Source: Planctomycetales bacterium (GTDB lineage: Bacteria > Planctomycetota > UBA11346). Taken from it: 12,463 nt of DNA. The stretch is taken from positions 1 through 12,463 of the forward strand of contig JANYGY010000010.1 of assembly GCA_025362255.1 (NCBI GenBank), given 5' to 3'. The notes beneath the pieces were generated by a model. The model was given only the letters and a program-made list of their open reading frames with translations, had not been told where the DNA came from and made no database searches. A program made the translations under genes and the position numbers. Positions within the stretch are counted from its first letter, which is position 1; each line of letters starts with the position of its first letter. This document shows positions 6,412-12,463 of this stretch, one piece after another.

Positions 6412-7536
6412 ATGGATCTGCTCGAACGGTTTGGTGCCGCCTTGCTGCAATCGCTTGCGCAGAGCGCGCCGTGGTTGGTGTTGGGCTATGTCTTGGCCGC
6501 GATCATTCGTGAGTGGGTGCCGACCAATCTGCTGGCGCGGTGGTTTGCCGGGCGGGGCATGGCGCCGGTGGGGCGCGCGGCGTTGACCGGGGCGTTGCTG
6601 CCGATGTGTTCGTGCACGGTGGTCCCGGTGGGCATCGGCCTGGCGCGGGCAGGGGCGTCGCCCGGGGCGGTGCTCGCTTTTCTGATGACCGGACCGGCAT
6701 TGTCGCCAGTGGCGATCCTGCTCTTCATCACCTTGCTCGGGCCGACCATCGCGGCGTTGCTGGTGGGCTCGTGCATTGCGGGCGCGTTGGCGGTCGGATG
6801 GATCGCGAATCGAACGTTGAAGGCGGTGCCTGCCGAGGTGCTGCCCGAAGAACACGATCAGCGTGCCTGGGGCCAGCGGCTGCGCAGCGCGGCGCACTGG
6901 GCAGGGCGTGATCTCGCTCCTGAAATCAGCGTCGATCTGGTGATCGGCCTAGCCATCGCCGCGGCGGTCCTGGCGTTGTTGCCGATGGACCTGATCGGCA
7001 GTTGGCTGGGGACCCAGAAATTCCTCACCCTGGTCTACGTCGTGATCCTCGGCATTCCGATGTACACCTGCACGGTGCCGTCGATCCCAGTGGTCCAGAG
7101 CCTGCTGCTCGCCGGCATGTCGCCCGGCGCCGGAGTGGCGTTTCTGCTCGCCGGGCCGGCGACGAATCTCGGTGAATTGCTGGTCCTGCGCCGAGCCTTG
7201 GGGACCAAGGCCACCGCGTTGTTCGGTGGTGGGCTGGTGGTCGGCGCCATGGCCGCGGGACTCATCGCGGATCATCTGCTGTTTGCCCATTACTCGTATC
7301 ACCCCTCGCCGCTCTCCGGGCCTCTGGCCCAGGGCTGCTGCTTGCCGTCCTACCTGCCGATCAATGCCCGCCCGATCAGTATCGAGGCCGCAATCGCCAC
7401 CGTCCCCGTCTGGCATTGGCCCTTCATGGTGCTGATGATGGTCGCTCTCGGGTTTGGTCTGGTGCGGCGGTGGCGTCAGTGGTGCGACCGCCGCGGCGGA
7501 AAACCAGCCGCGCATCTGACCCCGGGTTTTTCATGA
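6412..7536 (+). CDS. YraQ/ArsP_1 (DUF318)-type permease, putative metal or metalloid efflux
   Basis: This 374-residue integral membrane protein has many hydrophobic segments in two similar halves. The first half has LPMCSCTVVPVGIGLARAG then SPGAVLAFLMTGPA (residues 63-96). The second repeats it as GIPMYTCTVPSIPVVQSL then SPGAGVAFLLAGPATNL (215-253). This duplicated Pro-Cys plus SPGxxxAFLxxGPA pattern is the hallmark of the family that includes ArsP and SO_0444-type transporters, inferred to export As, Cu, Zn or similar ions from the cytoplasm. Extra cysteines (309-310) follow the second half near His residues 290-297. Substrate cannot be fixed from sequence. The ATG at 6412 opens directly into the first amphipathic and membrane segments; a longer frame would start in the inverted repeat. 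The stop overlaps the next start (ATGA). Confidence 0.85.
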   Translation: MDLLERFGAALLQSLAQSAPWLVLGYVLAAIIREWVPTNLLARWFAGRGMAPVGRAALTGALLPMCSCTVVPVGIGLARAGASPGAVLAFLMTGPALSPVAILLFITLLGPTIAALLVGSCIAGALAVGWIANRTLKAVPAEVLPEEHDQRAWGQRLRSAAHWAGRDLAPEISVDLVIGLAIAAAVLALLPMDLIGSWLGTQKFLTLVYVVILGIPMYTCTVPSIPVVQSLLLAGMSPGAGVAFLLAGPATNLGELLVLRRALGTKATALFGGGLVVGAMAAGLIADHLLFAHYSYHPSPLSGPLAQGCCLPSYLPINARPISIEAAIATVPVWHWPFMVLMMVALGFGLVRRWRQWCDRRGGKPAAHLTPGFS

Positions 7537-8054
7537 AGATGCATCCGTGGGGGGTTGCGATCGTTGGCGTGATGGCGATCGCAGGCGTGAATTGGATTGG
7601 TTGGCACGCCATCCGTTCGCCTGCCGATGTGCCGCTGAATGAGGACCCAGTAGCAGGGATTTCTAAGTCAGAAACCGGAGATTTTGCCGACAGCTGGCGG
7701 GCGCTGAACGGCGTGACCACGGACGATGAACGCAACACGTTTCCCCCGGCCCTGCAGGCGCGCGATGGTCAGACCCTGACGCTGCGCGGCGTGTTGTTCG
7801 TCGTCCCGCAATTGGTGCACGAGGGGCGCGTGACCGCAGCGGTGCTGGCGCCACCGGCGAAATTCTCCTGCTGCGGACTCAGCTGCGATGCGGGCTCCAC
7901 GATGGTGTGCGTGATTCCGCGCGCTCCGCTGGCAGACCCTGGAAGACGACGTTTGGCGCGGGTCACCGGAGTGCTGCACCTCCATTCGGAAGCCGATGGC
8001 CTGACCGCCATTGATCTGCGATCAGCCGACGTGACCTGGTTACCCGATCCATGA
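7533..8054 (+). CDS. Membrane-anchored small protein with a CCxxxC motif
   Basis: The 173-residue product has one N-terminal hydrophobic segment (about residues 6-24), so most of it probably faces the periplasm. The domain at about 78-165 has the strand pattern of a small beta barrel: LTLRGVLFVVPQL, TAAVLAPP, FSCCGLSC (Cys113, 114, 118), MVCVIP (Cys126) and ARVTGVLHLHSEADG. It resembles DUF3299- or OB-fold-like proteins, some of which accompany DUF318 permeases, but that is a weak pattern match. The clustered cysteines suggest metal or redox chemistry. ATG 7533 overlaps the permease stop and the stop overlaps the next ATG, both as ATGA, so the three genes should be made in proportion. I infer a partner of the permease. 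Confidence 0.75.
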   Translation: MKMHPWGVAIVGVMAIAGVNWIGWHAIRSPADVPLNEDPVAGISKSETGDFADSWRALNGVTTDDERNTFPPALQARDGQTLTLRGVLFVVPQLVHEGRVTAAVLAPPAKFSCCGLSCDAGSTMVCVIPRAPLADPGRRRLARVTGVLHLHSEADGLTAIDLRSADVTWLPDP

Positions 8055-9589
8055 AACGCGCGCTGCTCATCTGGTTTTGCATCCTGGTGCCGTTGGCGGC
8101 CTACACCCCGTTCGACGAGGTGATCGAGGTCAATCCCACGTGGTCACCGCTGCCGGTGCTCGATGGGGACAGCGGAAAAGTCGGCGCGAGCCGATTCCGC
8201 CTGCGTTTGCTCAGTGCTCAGCGTGTCCGGATCGAGCTGCGCAATGCGGGGACGATGCCGCTGACCATCGCCGTACGGCTGCCCAGTTACCAAGTGGATG
8301 AGCCGGAGGTGATCGTGCAGGCGCCCGCGCACGGCGAGGCCTTTGCCGATATCCGCGTACGATTCGCCGATCGGCTGTGTACCGAGAGCGAAGTTGCCTT
8401 CACCCGCATCACGGTTGGTGAAACGGCGGTGGTGCTGCGGCCATTCATCGCCCCACCGGTTCCGCCAACCGCCCGAGCCTACGCCGTCGCCACCACCTGG
8501 GAGCATCCGGGATTCCGTGGTTCGGCAGTGGCCTATAGCTTGGCTGCCAGTGGCCCTGAAAGCAGTGGCCCTGAAGCCAGTGGCCCAAAAACCAGTGGCC
8601 CAAAAACCAGTGGCCCAAAAACCAGTGGCCCTGAAAAAATCGGCCTGGAGCAGGTGCCTCCCACCACCCTCGATCTGCGCTTGCTCAATCGCAGCGGACA
8701 GTCGATTCACGCTGAGTTTCGCATTCTCGGTTGGCAAAGCTCTACCGCGCCCTCGCCCCGGTTGCACTTGCTGCCGGGCATCGTCAGCGAAGTCGTGGTG
8801 CCGATCGATTCGCTGATCGAGCGACATCCCGGTTTGGCGCACGCAGCGCATGCGGCGGTGGCGCTGTGGGCGGTTCGCGTCGGTGACGACCGCGGCCCTT
8901 CGATGGGTGAGGGGGCCGATGATCTGACGGCATTCACCGCGCTTGATGACCCGTGGAAAGTCGTCGCGTTTGGTGAGCCGACCATCGCTGGATTCAATCC
9001 CTGCGGGTTGTGTTGGCGCTTCACCGACCACGGAATCGCGCTGCGCAATCGCACCCGAGTGGCGATCGGAGCGCGTCTGAATCTGGTGGGGGGACTTCCA
9101 TCGGCGCCGTTCGCGGTCGCTCTGGCCCCTCTATCATCGACCGAATTTCCGCTGCCTGAGGACCACGGCAGTAATGTGGTGGCCAACGCGCCAACGGTGG
9201 ACGGCGTCCCGGTCACCGTCTTGCCGCTGACGATCGCCGTCGCCCCGGTGAACAGTCTGCCCGTGCGGCCGCGCTGGCCCGATGATCGCTTTAATCCGCT
9301 GACGCTGGTTGCGGCGACGACCCAGGCGATTGGTGACCAAGCGCAGGTCATCATCGTCAATCGCTCGGCGATCACCGTTCACGCCGACTGGCATCTGCGC
9401 GGTTTTCAGCGCGGGATGAGCAACCCGCGACTGCATCTGGCGAGTGGCGCGGCGATCACCGTGACCGTGCCGGTGAATCAGACGGATGCGTTATTGCCGC
9501 TCGCCCAGGTCGCGGTGTGGAATGTGCGCCTCGGACCTGAGCCAGCCGAAGGCCAAGGAGCTGTCTGGTGCGTACCGCTATCACCCTGA
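8051..9589 (+). CDS. Secreted protein of four Ig-like repeats with a minisatellite linker
   Basis: The 512-residue protein starts with a short signal peptide (MKRALLIWFCILVPLAAYT). Four similar beta-rich blocks follow at about residues 56-130, 206-279, 326-400 and 430-497. Blocks 2 and 4 align well: LLNRSGQSIHAEFRILGW with PRLHLLPG and VALWAVRVG, against IVNRSAITVHADWHLRGF with PRLHLASG and VAVWNVRLG. Blocks 1 and 3 share the RN...T...I opening. Between 1 and 2 lies a low-complexity linker of six pentapeptides of SGPE/SGPK type (166-195). A CGLC pair (Cys318, Cys321) precedes block 3. No known family was recognised. It probably works in the periplasm or at the cell surface as a binding or scaffold partner of the downstream cytochrome. 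ATG 8051 is set by the ATGA overlap. Confidence 0.8.
   Translation: MKRALLIWFCILVPLAAYTPFDEVIEVNPTWSPLPVLDGDSGKVGASRFRLRLLSAQRVRIELRNAGTMPLTIAVRLPSYQVDEPEVIVQAPAHGEAFADIRVRFADRLCTESEVAFTRITVGETAVVLRPFIAPPVPPTARAYAVATTWEHPGFRGSAVAYSLAASGPESSGPEASGPKTSGPKTSGPKTSGPEKIGLEQVPPTTLDLRLLNRSGQSIHAEFRILGWQSSTAPSPRLHLLPGIVSEVVVPIDSLIERHPGLAHAAHAAVALWAVRVGDDRGPSMGEGADDLTAFTALDDPWKVVAFGEPTIAGFNPCGLCWRFTDHGIALRNRTRVAIGARLNLVGGLPSAPFAVALAPLSSTEFPLPEDHGSNVVANAPTVDGVPVTVLPLTIAVAPVNSLPVRPRWPDDRFNPLTLVAATTQAIGDQAQVIIVNRSAITVHADWHLRGFQRGMSNPRLHLASGAAITVTVPVNQTDALLPLAQVAVWNVRLGPEPAEGQGAVWCVPLSP
8546..8635 (+). repeat. In-frame 15-bp minisatellite, six copies
   Basis: Six 15-base units of the form (G/A)(C/G)C AGT GGC CC(T/A) (G/A)AA lie in frame and encode ASGPE, SSGPE, ASGPK, TSGPK, TSGPK and TSGPE. 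Units 4 and 5 are identical. The next codons (KIGLE) may be a decayed seventh. Because the unit is a multiple of three, copy-number change keeps the frame and only alters linker length and charge. Confidence 0.95.
9555..9560 (+). promoter_or_regulatory. Strong Shine-Dalgarno setting a GTG start inside the previous gene
   Basis: AAGGAG at 9555-9560 is seven bases before GTG 9568, within the last codons of the Ig-repeat gene. It decides the start of the di-heme gene and implies independent ribosome loading on the shared mRNA. Confidence 0.8.
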
Positions 9590-10932
9590 GCGTGCTGCTC
9601 GCCGTGGTCGCGGCCGTCGCCTCAGCGGCGGAGCTGACCCACGAGGAATTCGTCAAGGTGGCCACCGCTGCCCTTGCCAGGTCAGATCCCACGCAGGCCG
9701 AGGCGTTGGGCCGAGAGCGTTTCAATCATCAATTCACCGCGCGCGAAGGCGCCGGCGCGGCGGCGCATCCGACGATGCGCGCGGCGCAGGCGCAGGCGTG
9801 CATCGTTTGCCATAATGTGCCCTACGGCGAGGCCGGGGCCGGGGCCACCATTGGCCGGAGTGGCCCGACCGGGCGCAGCACTCCGCATGTGTTCGGGGTG
9901 ACGATGCTTGAACAGCTGGCGGCCGCGATCACCAGTGAGCTGATGCGCAGCGCCGACCTGGACCACGACGGCACGATCAGTCTCGCCGAAGGTGATGGCC
10001 GGCGAGCGCTGATCGATCCGGATGGCGACGGCCCAGCGCCAGCGATCGATTTCGGTCAATTCATCGCCGCTGGCGCGCCGGCGCTCGACCCGGCCGTGCG
10101 GGTGTGGCTGGTCGCCCCCGACGGCCAGCGGCTGCCGGCCGCGCGCGCCCTCGCCGACCCCGGAGTTGCTGGCTTCCGTTTCGTCCACGGCCCCTTCGGG
10201 TGGACCGCGGCAGACGGCGAAGACCCGCGCGCGACTGCGAGTCTACGTGGTTTCATCGTCGGTGCGTTTGCCGCGCATGCCGGCTTGGAAGTCGATGATC
10301 CGGGTCTTGCTGAAGTCGCCTTCAGCGGATTTTCAGCGGCCGAAGCCCAGGGCACTCGGCCCCTGTACATGGGTGGAGTGCCCGATCCTGGCATCCGCCG
10401 GGACGCGCACGGGCGCAGTGTCGATGATCCGGATGGCGATGGGATCGCGGCTGAACTTACGGCGGCCGATGTTGATGTGGTGGCGGCATTTCTGCGGGGA
10501 TTGCCCCAACCAGCTGAACGCAAGGAAGCGTTCGGATTCAACGCCGGACGAGCAACCTTCAGCGAGATCGGCTGCACCTCGTGCCATGTCGCGGATTGGA
10601 ATCTCGCGGGCGTGAAGGTGGTGGGCCTGTACAGCGATCTGCGTCATCACGACCTGGGAGCTGCTTGCCATCAAGTGCGTTTCGATGGCGGCATCACCAC
10701 TCGTTTCCGCACGCCGCCGCTGTGGGGCGTCGGCACCTCGGCGCCGTACGGCCACGACGGCGCGAGCCTCGACCTCGACGCGGTGATCCGTCGCCACGGC
10801 GGCGAGAGCGCCTCGGTGACGCTCGCCTATGTTGGATTGACCGACGAACCACGAGAGCGCCTCTTGGCATTTCTGCGAGCGCTGGTGCTGGTCCCCACGC
10901 AGAAACCGGGTGGCGCTAATTCCCGCCAATGA
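9568..10932 (+). CDS. Di-heme c-type oxidoreductase with EF-hand-like loops
   Basis: The 454-residue exported protein (signal peptide to about residue 20, ...AVASA) has two heme c sites, CIVCH (78-82) and CTSCH (336-340). The C-terminal RTPPLWGVGTSAPYGHDG with IRRHGGES is typical of the DUF1111/di-heme oxidoreductase and MauG/cytochrome c peroxidase superfamily, so electron transfer or peroxidase-like chemistry in the periplasm is likely. Between the hemes are a canonical EF-hand loop (Asp130, 132, 134, Gly135, Glu141), a second DPDGDG loop (150-155) leading to AIDFGQF, and a third DPDGDG (287-292). These probably bind calcium. The GTG start is set by AAGGAG and overlaps the previous gene by 22 bases. 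The 3' end overlaps the convergent dioxygenase gene by 17 bases, and no terminator is visible. Heme ligands beyond the CxxCH histidines are not assigned. Confidence 0.85.
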   Translation: MRTAITLSVLLAVVAAVASAAELTHEEFVKVATAALARSDPTQAEALGRERFNHQFTAREGAGAAAHPTMRAAQAQACIVCHNVPYGEAGAGATIGRSGPTGRSTPHVFGVTMLEQLAAAITSELMRSADLDHDGTISLAEGDGRRALIDPDGDGPAPAIDFGQFIAAGAPALDPAVRVWLVAPDGQRLPAARALADPGVAGFRFVHGPFGWTAADGEDPRATASLRGFIVGAFAAHAGLEVDDPGLAEVAFSGFSAAEAQGTRPLYMGGVPDPGIRRDAHGRSVDDPDGDGIAAELTAADVDVVAAFLRGLPQPAERKEAFGFNAGRATFSEIGCTSCHVADWNLAGVKVVGLYSDLRHHDLGAACHQVRFDGGITTRFRTPPLWGVGTSAPYGHDGASLDLDAVIRRHGGESASVTLAYVGLTDEPRERLLAFLRALVLVPTQKPGGANSRQ

Positions 10933-11692
10933 TCCGGTGTCCGTGGCGCGGCTCGTCAGCCAACGGCCGCGGCTGGCAGCGCCAATGTCCCGATGGATCG
11001 TGCCCGCGACACAGGATCGCGCTGTCGTTCCAACCCTGGTTGTCGGTGCGCACCGTGACCGGTGCATAGCGCACCGTCAGGCCGCAGCGCCGCCGGTCAG
11101 ACGTGTTGGGCAGGGATCCATGAACCAGCAGGTCGTGATGCAGCGAGAATTGTCCAGCGCGCATTTCGAACGCGGTCGGCGGCAACCCGTCAGACGGCAG
11201 ATCGATCGAGGTCGACAGCACATTGTGCTCATCGGCCCGGCTGGGTCGTTTGCTGAGAATCCCATGGCGATGACTGCCCGGGATCACCCGCATCGCGCTG
11301 TTGCCGACATCCACATCGTCGATCGCGATCCACGCGGTGACCGTGGCCATCGGGGTCAGCGGCCAGTACGGGGCATCCTGATGCCAGGCCACCGATTTGG
11401 GATCATGCGGCACCTTGCAGAAGAAATGCGTGCCCCAGGCGATGAAGTGGTCGCCGAGCAACGAGCTTACCGCGTCAATGATCGCCGGTTGCATCACCAT
11501 GTCATAGATCGACCGGCACGAGGTGTGGTAGCCGTTGATCGCATAGCTGTCCTGACCATCGCGTTGAAACCGCGCATGGAGCGCGGCGAACGCCGCGCGA
11601 TTGCGCTCGGTTTCGGCCGACGAAAAGCCATCAAGCGGGCAGAGGAAGCCCTGATCATGGTAGCGGTCGATCTGAGAGGGGGTCAGGCGCAT
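10916..11692 (-). CDS. Phytanoyl-CoA dioxygenase (PhyH) family protein
   Basis: PhyH-family enzymes are Fe(II)/2-oxoglutarate hydroxylases. The 258-residue product shows the metal triad as His104 and Asp106 in VAWHQDAPYW and His191 in LLVHGSLPNTS. Arg208, in the strand TVRYAP downstream, could hold 2-oxoglutarate. IPGSHRHG and the N-terminal YHDQGFLCPLDGF are also typical, and the tail shows no truncation. The substrate is unknown; bacterial members act on many small molecules and true phytanoyl-CoA activity should not be assumed. The ATG at 11692 leaves the expected N-terminus; no clear Shine-Dalgarno is seen. It diverges from an AraC-type regulator 78 bp away, a common arrangement for regulated catabolic genes, so control by that regulator is inferred. 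Confidence 0.88.
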   Translation of the reverse strand: MRLTPSQIDRYHDQGFLCPLDGFSSAETERNRAAFAALHARFQRDGQDSYAINGYHTSCRSIYDMVMQPAIIDAVSSLLGDHFIAWGTHFFCKVPHDPKSVAWHQDAPYWPLTPMATVTAWIAIDDVDVGNSAMRVIPGSHRHGILSKRPSRADEHNVLSTSIDLPSDGLPPTAFEMRAGQFSLHHDLLVHGSLPNTSDRRRCGLTVRYAPVTVRTDNQGWNDSAILCRGHDPSGHWRCQPRPLADEPRHGHRIIGGN

Positions 11693-11713
11693 GGTCGCAG
11701 TCTAGCCACCTCA

Positions 11714-11725
11714 GCTCAGCTGAGC
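11714..11725. promoter_or_regulatory. Perfect 12-bp palindrome between divergent genes
   Basis: GCTCAGCTGAGC is a perfect palindrome in the 78-bp region shared by the dioxygenase and the AraC regulator. AraC proteins more often bind direct repeats, so this may be an operator for another factor or a chance dyad. No promoter boxes stand out here. Confidence 0.35.
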
Positions 11726-11770
11726 CATGCACGCGATGGAACATGACCTCTCCGATCATATCATCGCAGC

Positions 11771-12463
11771 ATGTCGCGATTATTTCATTTCCTGCAAGGC
11801 GGCAGCACGATTTGCACCCCCACTTGGACCAGTTCCGGGATCCATGAATCGGCACATAAGATCTACGTTCCGCAGTCAGGACGGGGATTTTACGATGTCG
11901 GACCCGGAGAAACCGAGTTGCGCGCCGGTCGCTTGTACCTGATTCCCGGCGGTCGCCGGCATCGCTACCGTTGTCCACATCGCTTCACCGTACGTTGGCT
12001 GCACCTGCATGCCGTCGACCACGCGCTGGATCAGCTCCTTGCCGGGATCCCCGCCATCCGCAGTTGGCCGATCGCTCACTGGCATCACGCCCAGCGCGCC
12101 TGGACCGCACTCGACGATTTCTTTCCTTATCGCGAACCGGCGGCCGATCTGCGCCTGCAGGCACTGCTCGCTGACATCACCGCCGAGATCATCGGTGACG
12201 CGCCCCCGCCACCGCCAGAGGCCGCCATCATGCGCGCGCGGCTGGCCCCCGCCGCCGCGTGGCTTGATGCCCACGCCTGCGCAAATCCGCAGCTCGCGCG
12301 CGCGGCCCGCGAAGCCGGGCTGAGTCCGATTCATTTCCATCGCTTGGCGACCCGCTGCTGGGGCGAGACGCCGCATGCCCGGGTGCAGCGGGTCCGCCTG
12401 GAAAAAGCCGCCGCATTGCTGGGCAATGACCGCGACCAAACGGTTGCGGTCATTGCCCAGCAA
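11771..12463 (+). CDS. AraC-family transcriptional regulator (3' truncated)
   Basis: The frame is open from ATG 11771 to the window edge, 231 codons. Residues up to about 100 resemble the cupin-like AraC sensor domain: HKIYVPQSGRGFYDVGPGE, LRAGRLYLIPGGRRHRY and FTVRWLHLHA. A Pro-rich linker (DAPPPPPEA) follows. The C-terminal DNA-binding part begins LARAAREAGLSPIHFHRLATR (first helix-turn-helix) and ends RVRLEKAAALL...VAVIAQQ, the first part of the second one. About 30-40 residues appear to be missing. It probably senses a small ligand and controls the divergent dioxygenase gene. The start lacks a clear Shine-Dalgarno. The last 48 bases are a near-perfect palindrome, so the end of the gene should be treated with some caution. 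Confidence 0.85.
   Translation, partial: MSRLFHFLQGGSTICTPTWTSSGIHESAHKIYVPQSGRGFYDVGPGETELRAGRLYLIPGGRRHRYRCPHRFTVRWLHLHAVDHALDQLLAGIPAIRSWPIAHWHHAQRAWTALDDFFPYREPAADLRLQALLADITAEIIGDAPPPPPEAAIMRARLAPAAAWLDAHACANPQLARAAREAGLSPIHFHRLATRCWGETPHARVQRVRLEKAAALLGNDRDQTVAVIAQQ
12416..12463. repeat. 48-bp near-perfect palindrome ending at the window edge
   Basis: Two 22-base arms (12416-12437 and 12442-12463) are reverse complements with a single mismatch and are separated by AAAC. The outer 18 bp of each arm pair perfectly. The palindrome lies in the AraC coding frame and stops on the last base. It may be a real hairpin that broke the assembly, or a fold-back artefact at a contig end. Confidence 0.95.

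Noticed and set aside
8144..9031. Antisense frame with an ATGFW-type repeat
   Set aside because: It is the reverse reading of the minisatellite in the Ig-repeat gene; the plus-strand gene has a signal peptide and start overlaps.
10910..11746. Plus-strand 278-codon frame opposite the dioxygenase
   Set aside because: The minus-strand product has PhyH iron ligands; this frame is Arg-rich without motifs.
11876..12463. Minus-strand frame at the right edge
   Set aside because: The plus-strand frame encodes recognisable AraC sensor and DNA-binding motifs; the minus frame does not.

Overview
The window reads as a piece of a GC-rich Gram-negative bacterial chromosome. Genes are densely packed with short spacers, GTG and ATG starts are mixed, and there is a predicted lipoprotein and a periplasmic c-type cytochrome. 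No rRNA or other taxonomic marker is present. A paired phytanoyl-CoA-dioxygenase-like gene and AraC regulator, a di-heme oxidoreductase with Asp-rich calcium-type loops, and GCAGAGG-type intergenic inverted repeats fit Planctomycetota or other PVC bacteria, but that placement is a low-confidence inference. The odd length, the truncated genes at both edges and a palindrome finishing on the last base suggest the window may be a whole contig.

Bases 1-2714 (+) are housekeeping genes: the tail of an unrecognised protein overlapping ispD (isoprenoid precursor synthesis), then gatC and gatA (two subunits of the tRNA amidotransferase; gatB is not here). Bases 2736-3311 (-) hold a small lipoprotein that looks LptC-like. 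Bases 3505-5431 (+) form a fatty-acid block: canonical acpP, a strong intrinsic terminator, fabF, and then an ACP-like protein whose phosphopantetheine serine is replaced by histidine (DSL to NHL). pcm (protein-repair methyltransferase) follows.

Bases 6108-6411 have no convincing gene. They carry a 15-bp tandem repeat (four copies) running into a 138-bp element with 36-bp inverted ends. Bases 6412-10932 (+) are a tightly coupled four-gene operon: a YraQ/ArsP_1-type permease with Cys motifs, a membrane-anchored small protein with a CCxxxC motif, a secreted protein of four Ig-like repeats interrupted by a 15-bp minisatellite, and a di-heme c-type oxidoreductase with EF-hand loops. The first three genes are joined by ATGA overlaps and the last by a 22-nt overlap with a strong Shine-Dalgarno. 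I infer an envelope metal-handling or redox module; this is the best candidate in the window for an undescribed system.

Bases 10916-12463 hold a PhyH-type Fe(II)/2-oxoglutarate dioxygenase (-) diverging from an AraC-family regulator (+) across a 78-bp intergenic region with a perfect 12-bp palindrome. The regulator is cut by the window edge exactly at the end of a 48-bp near-perfect palindrome.
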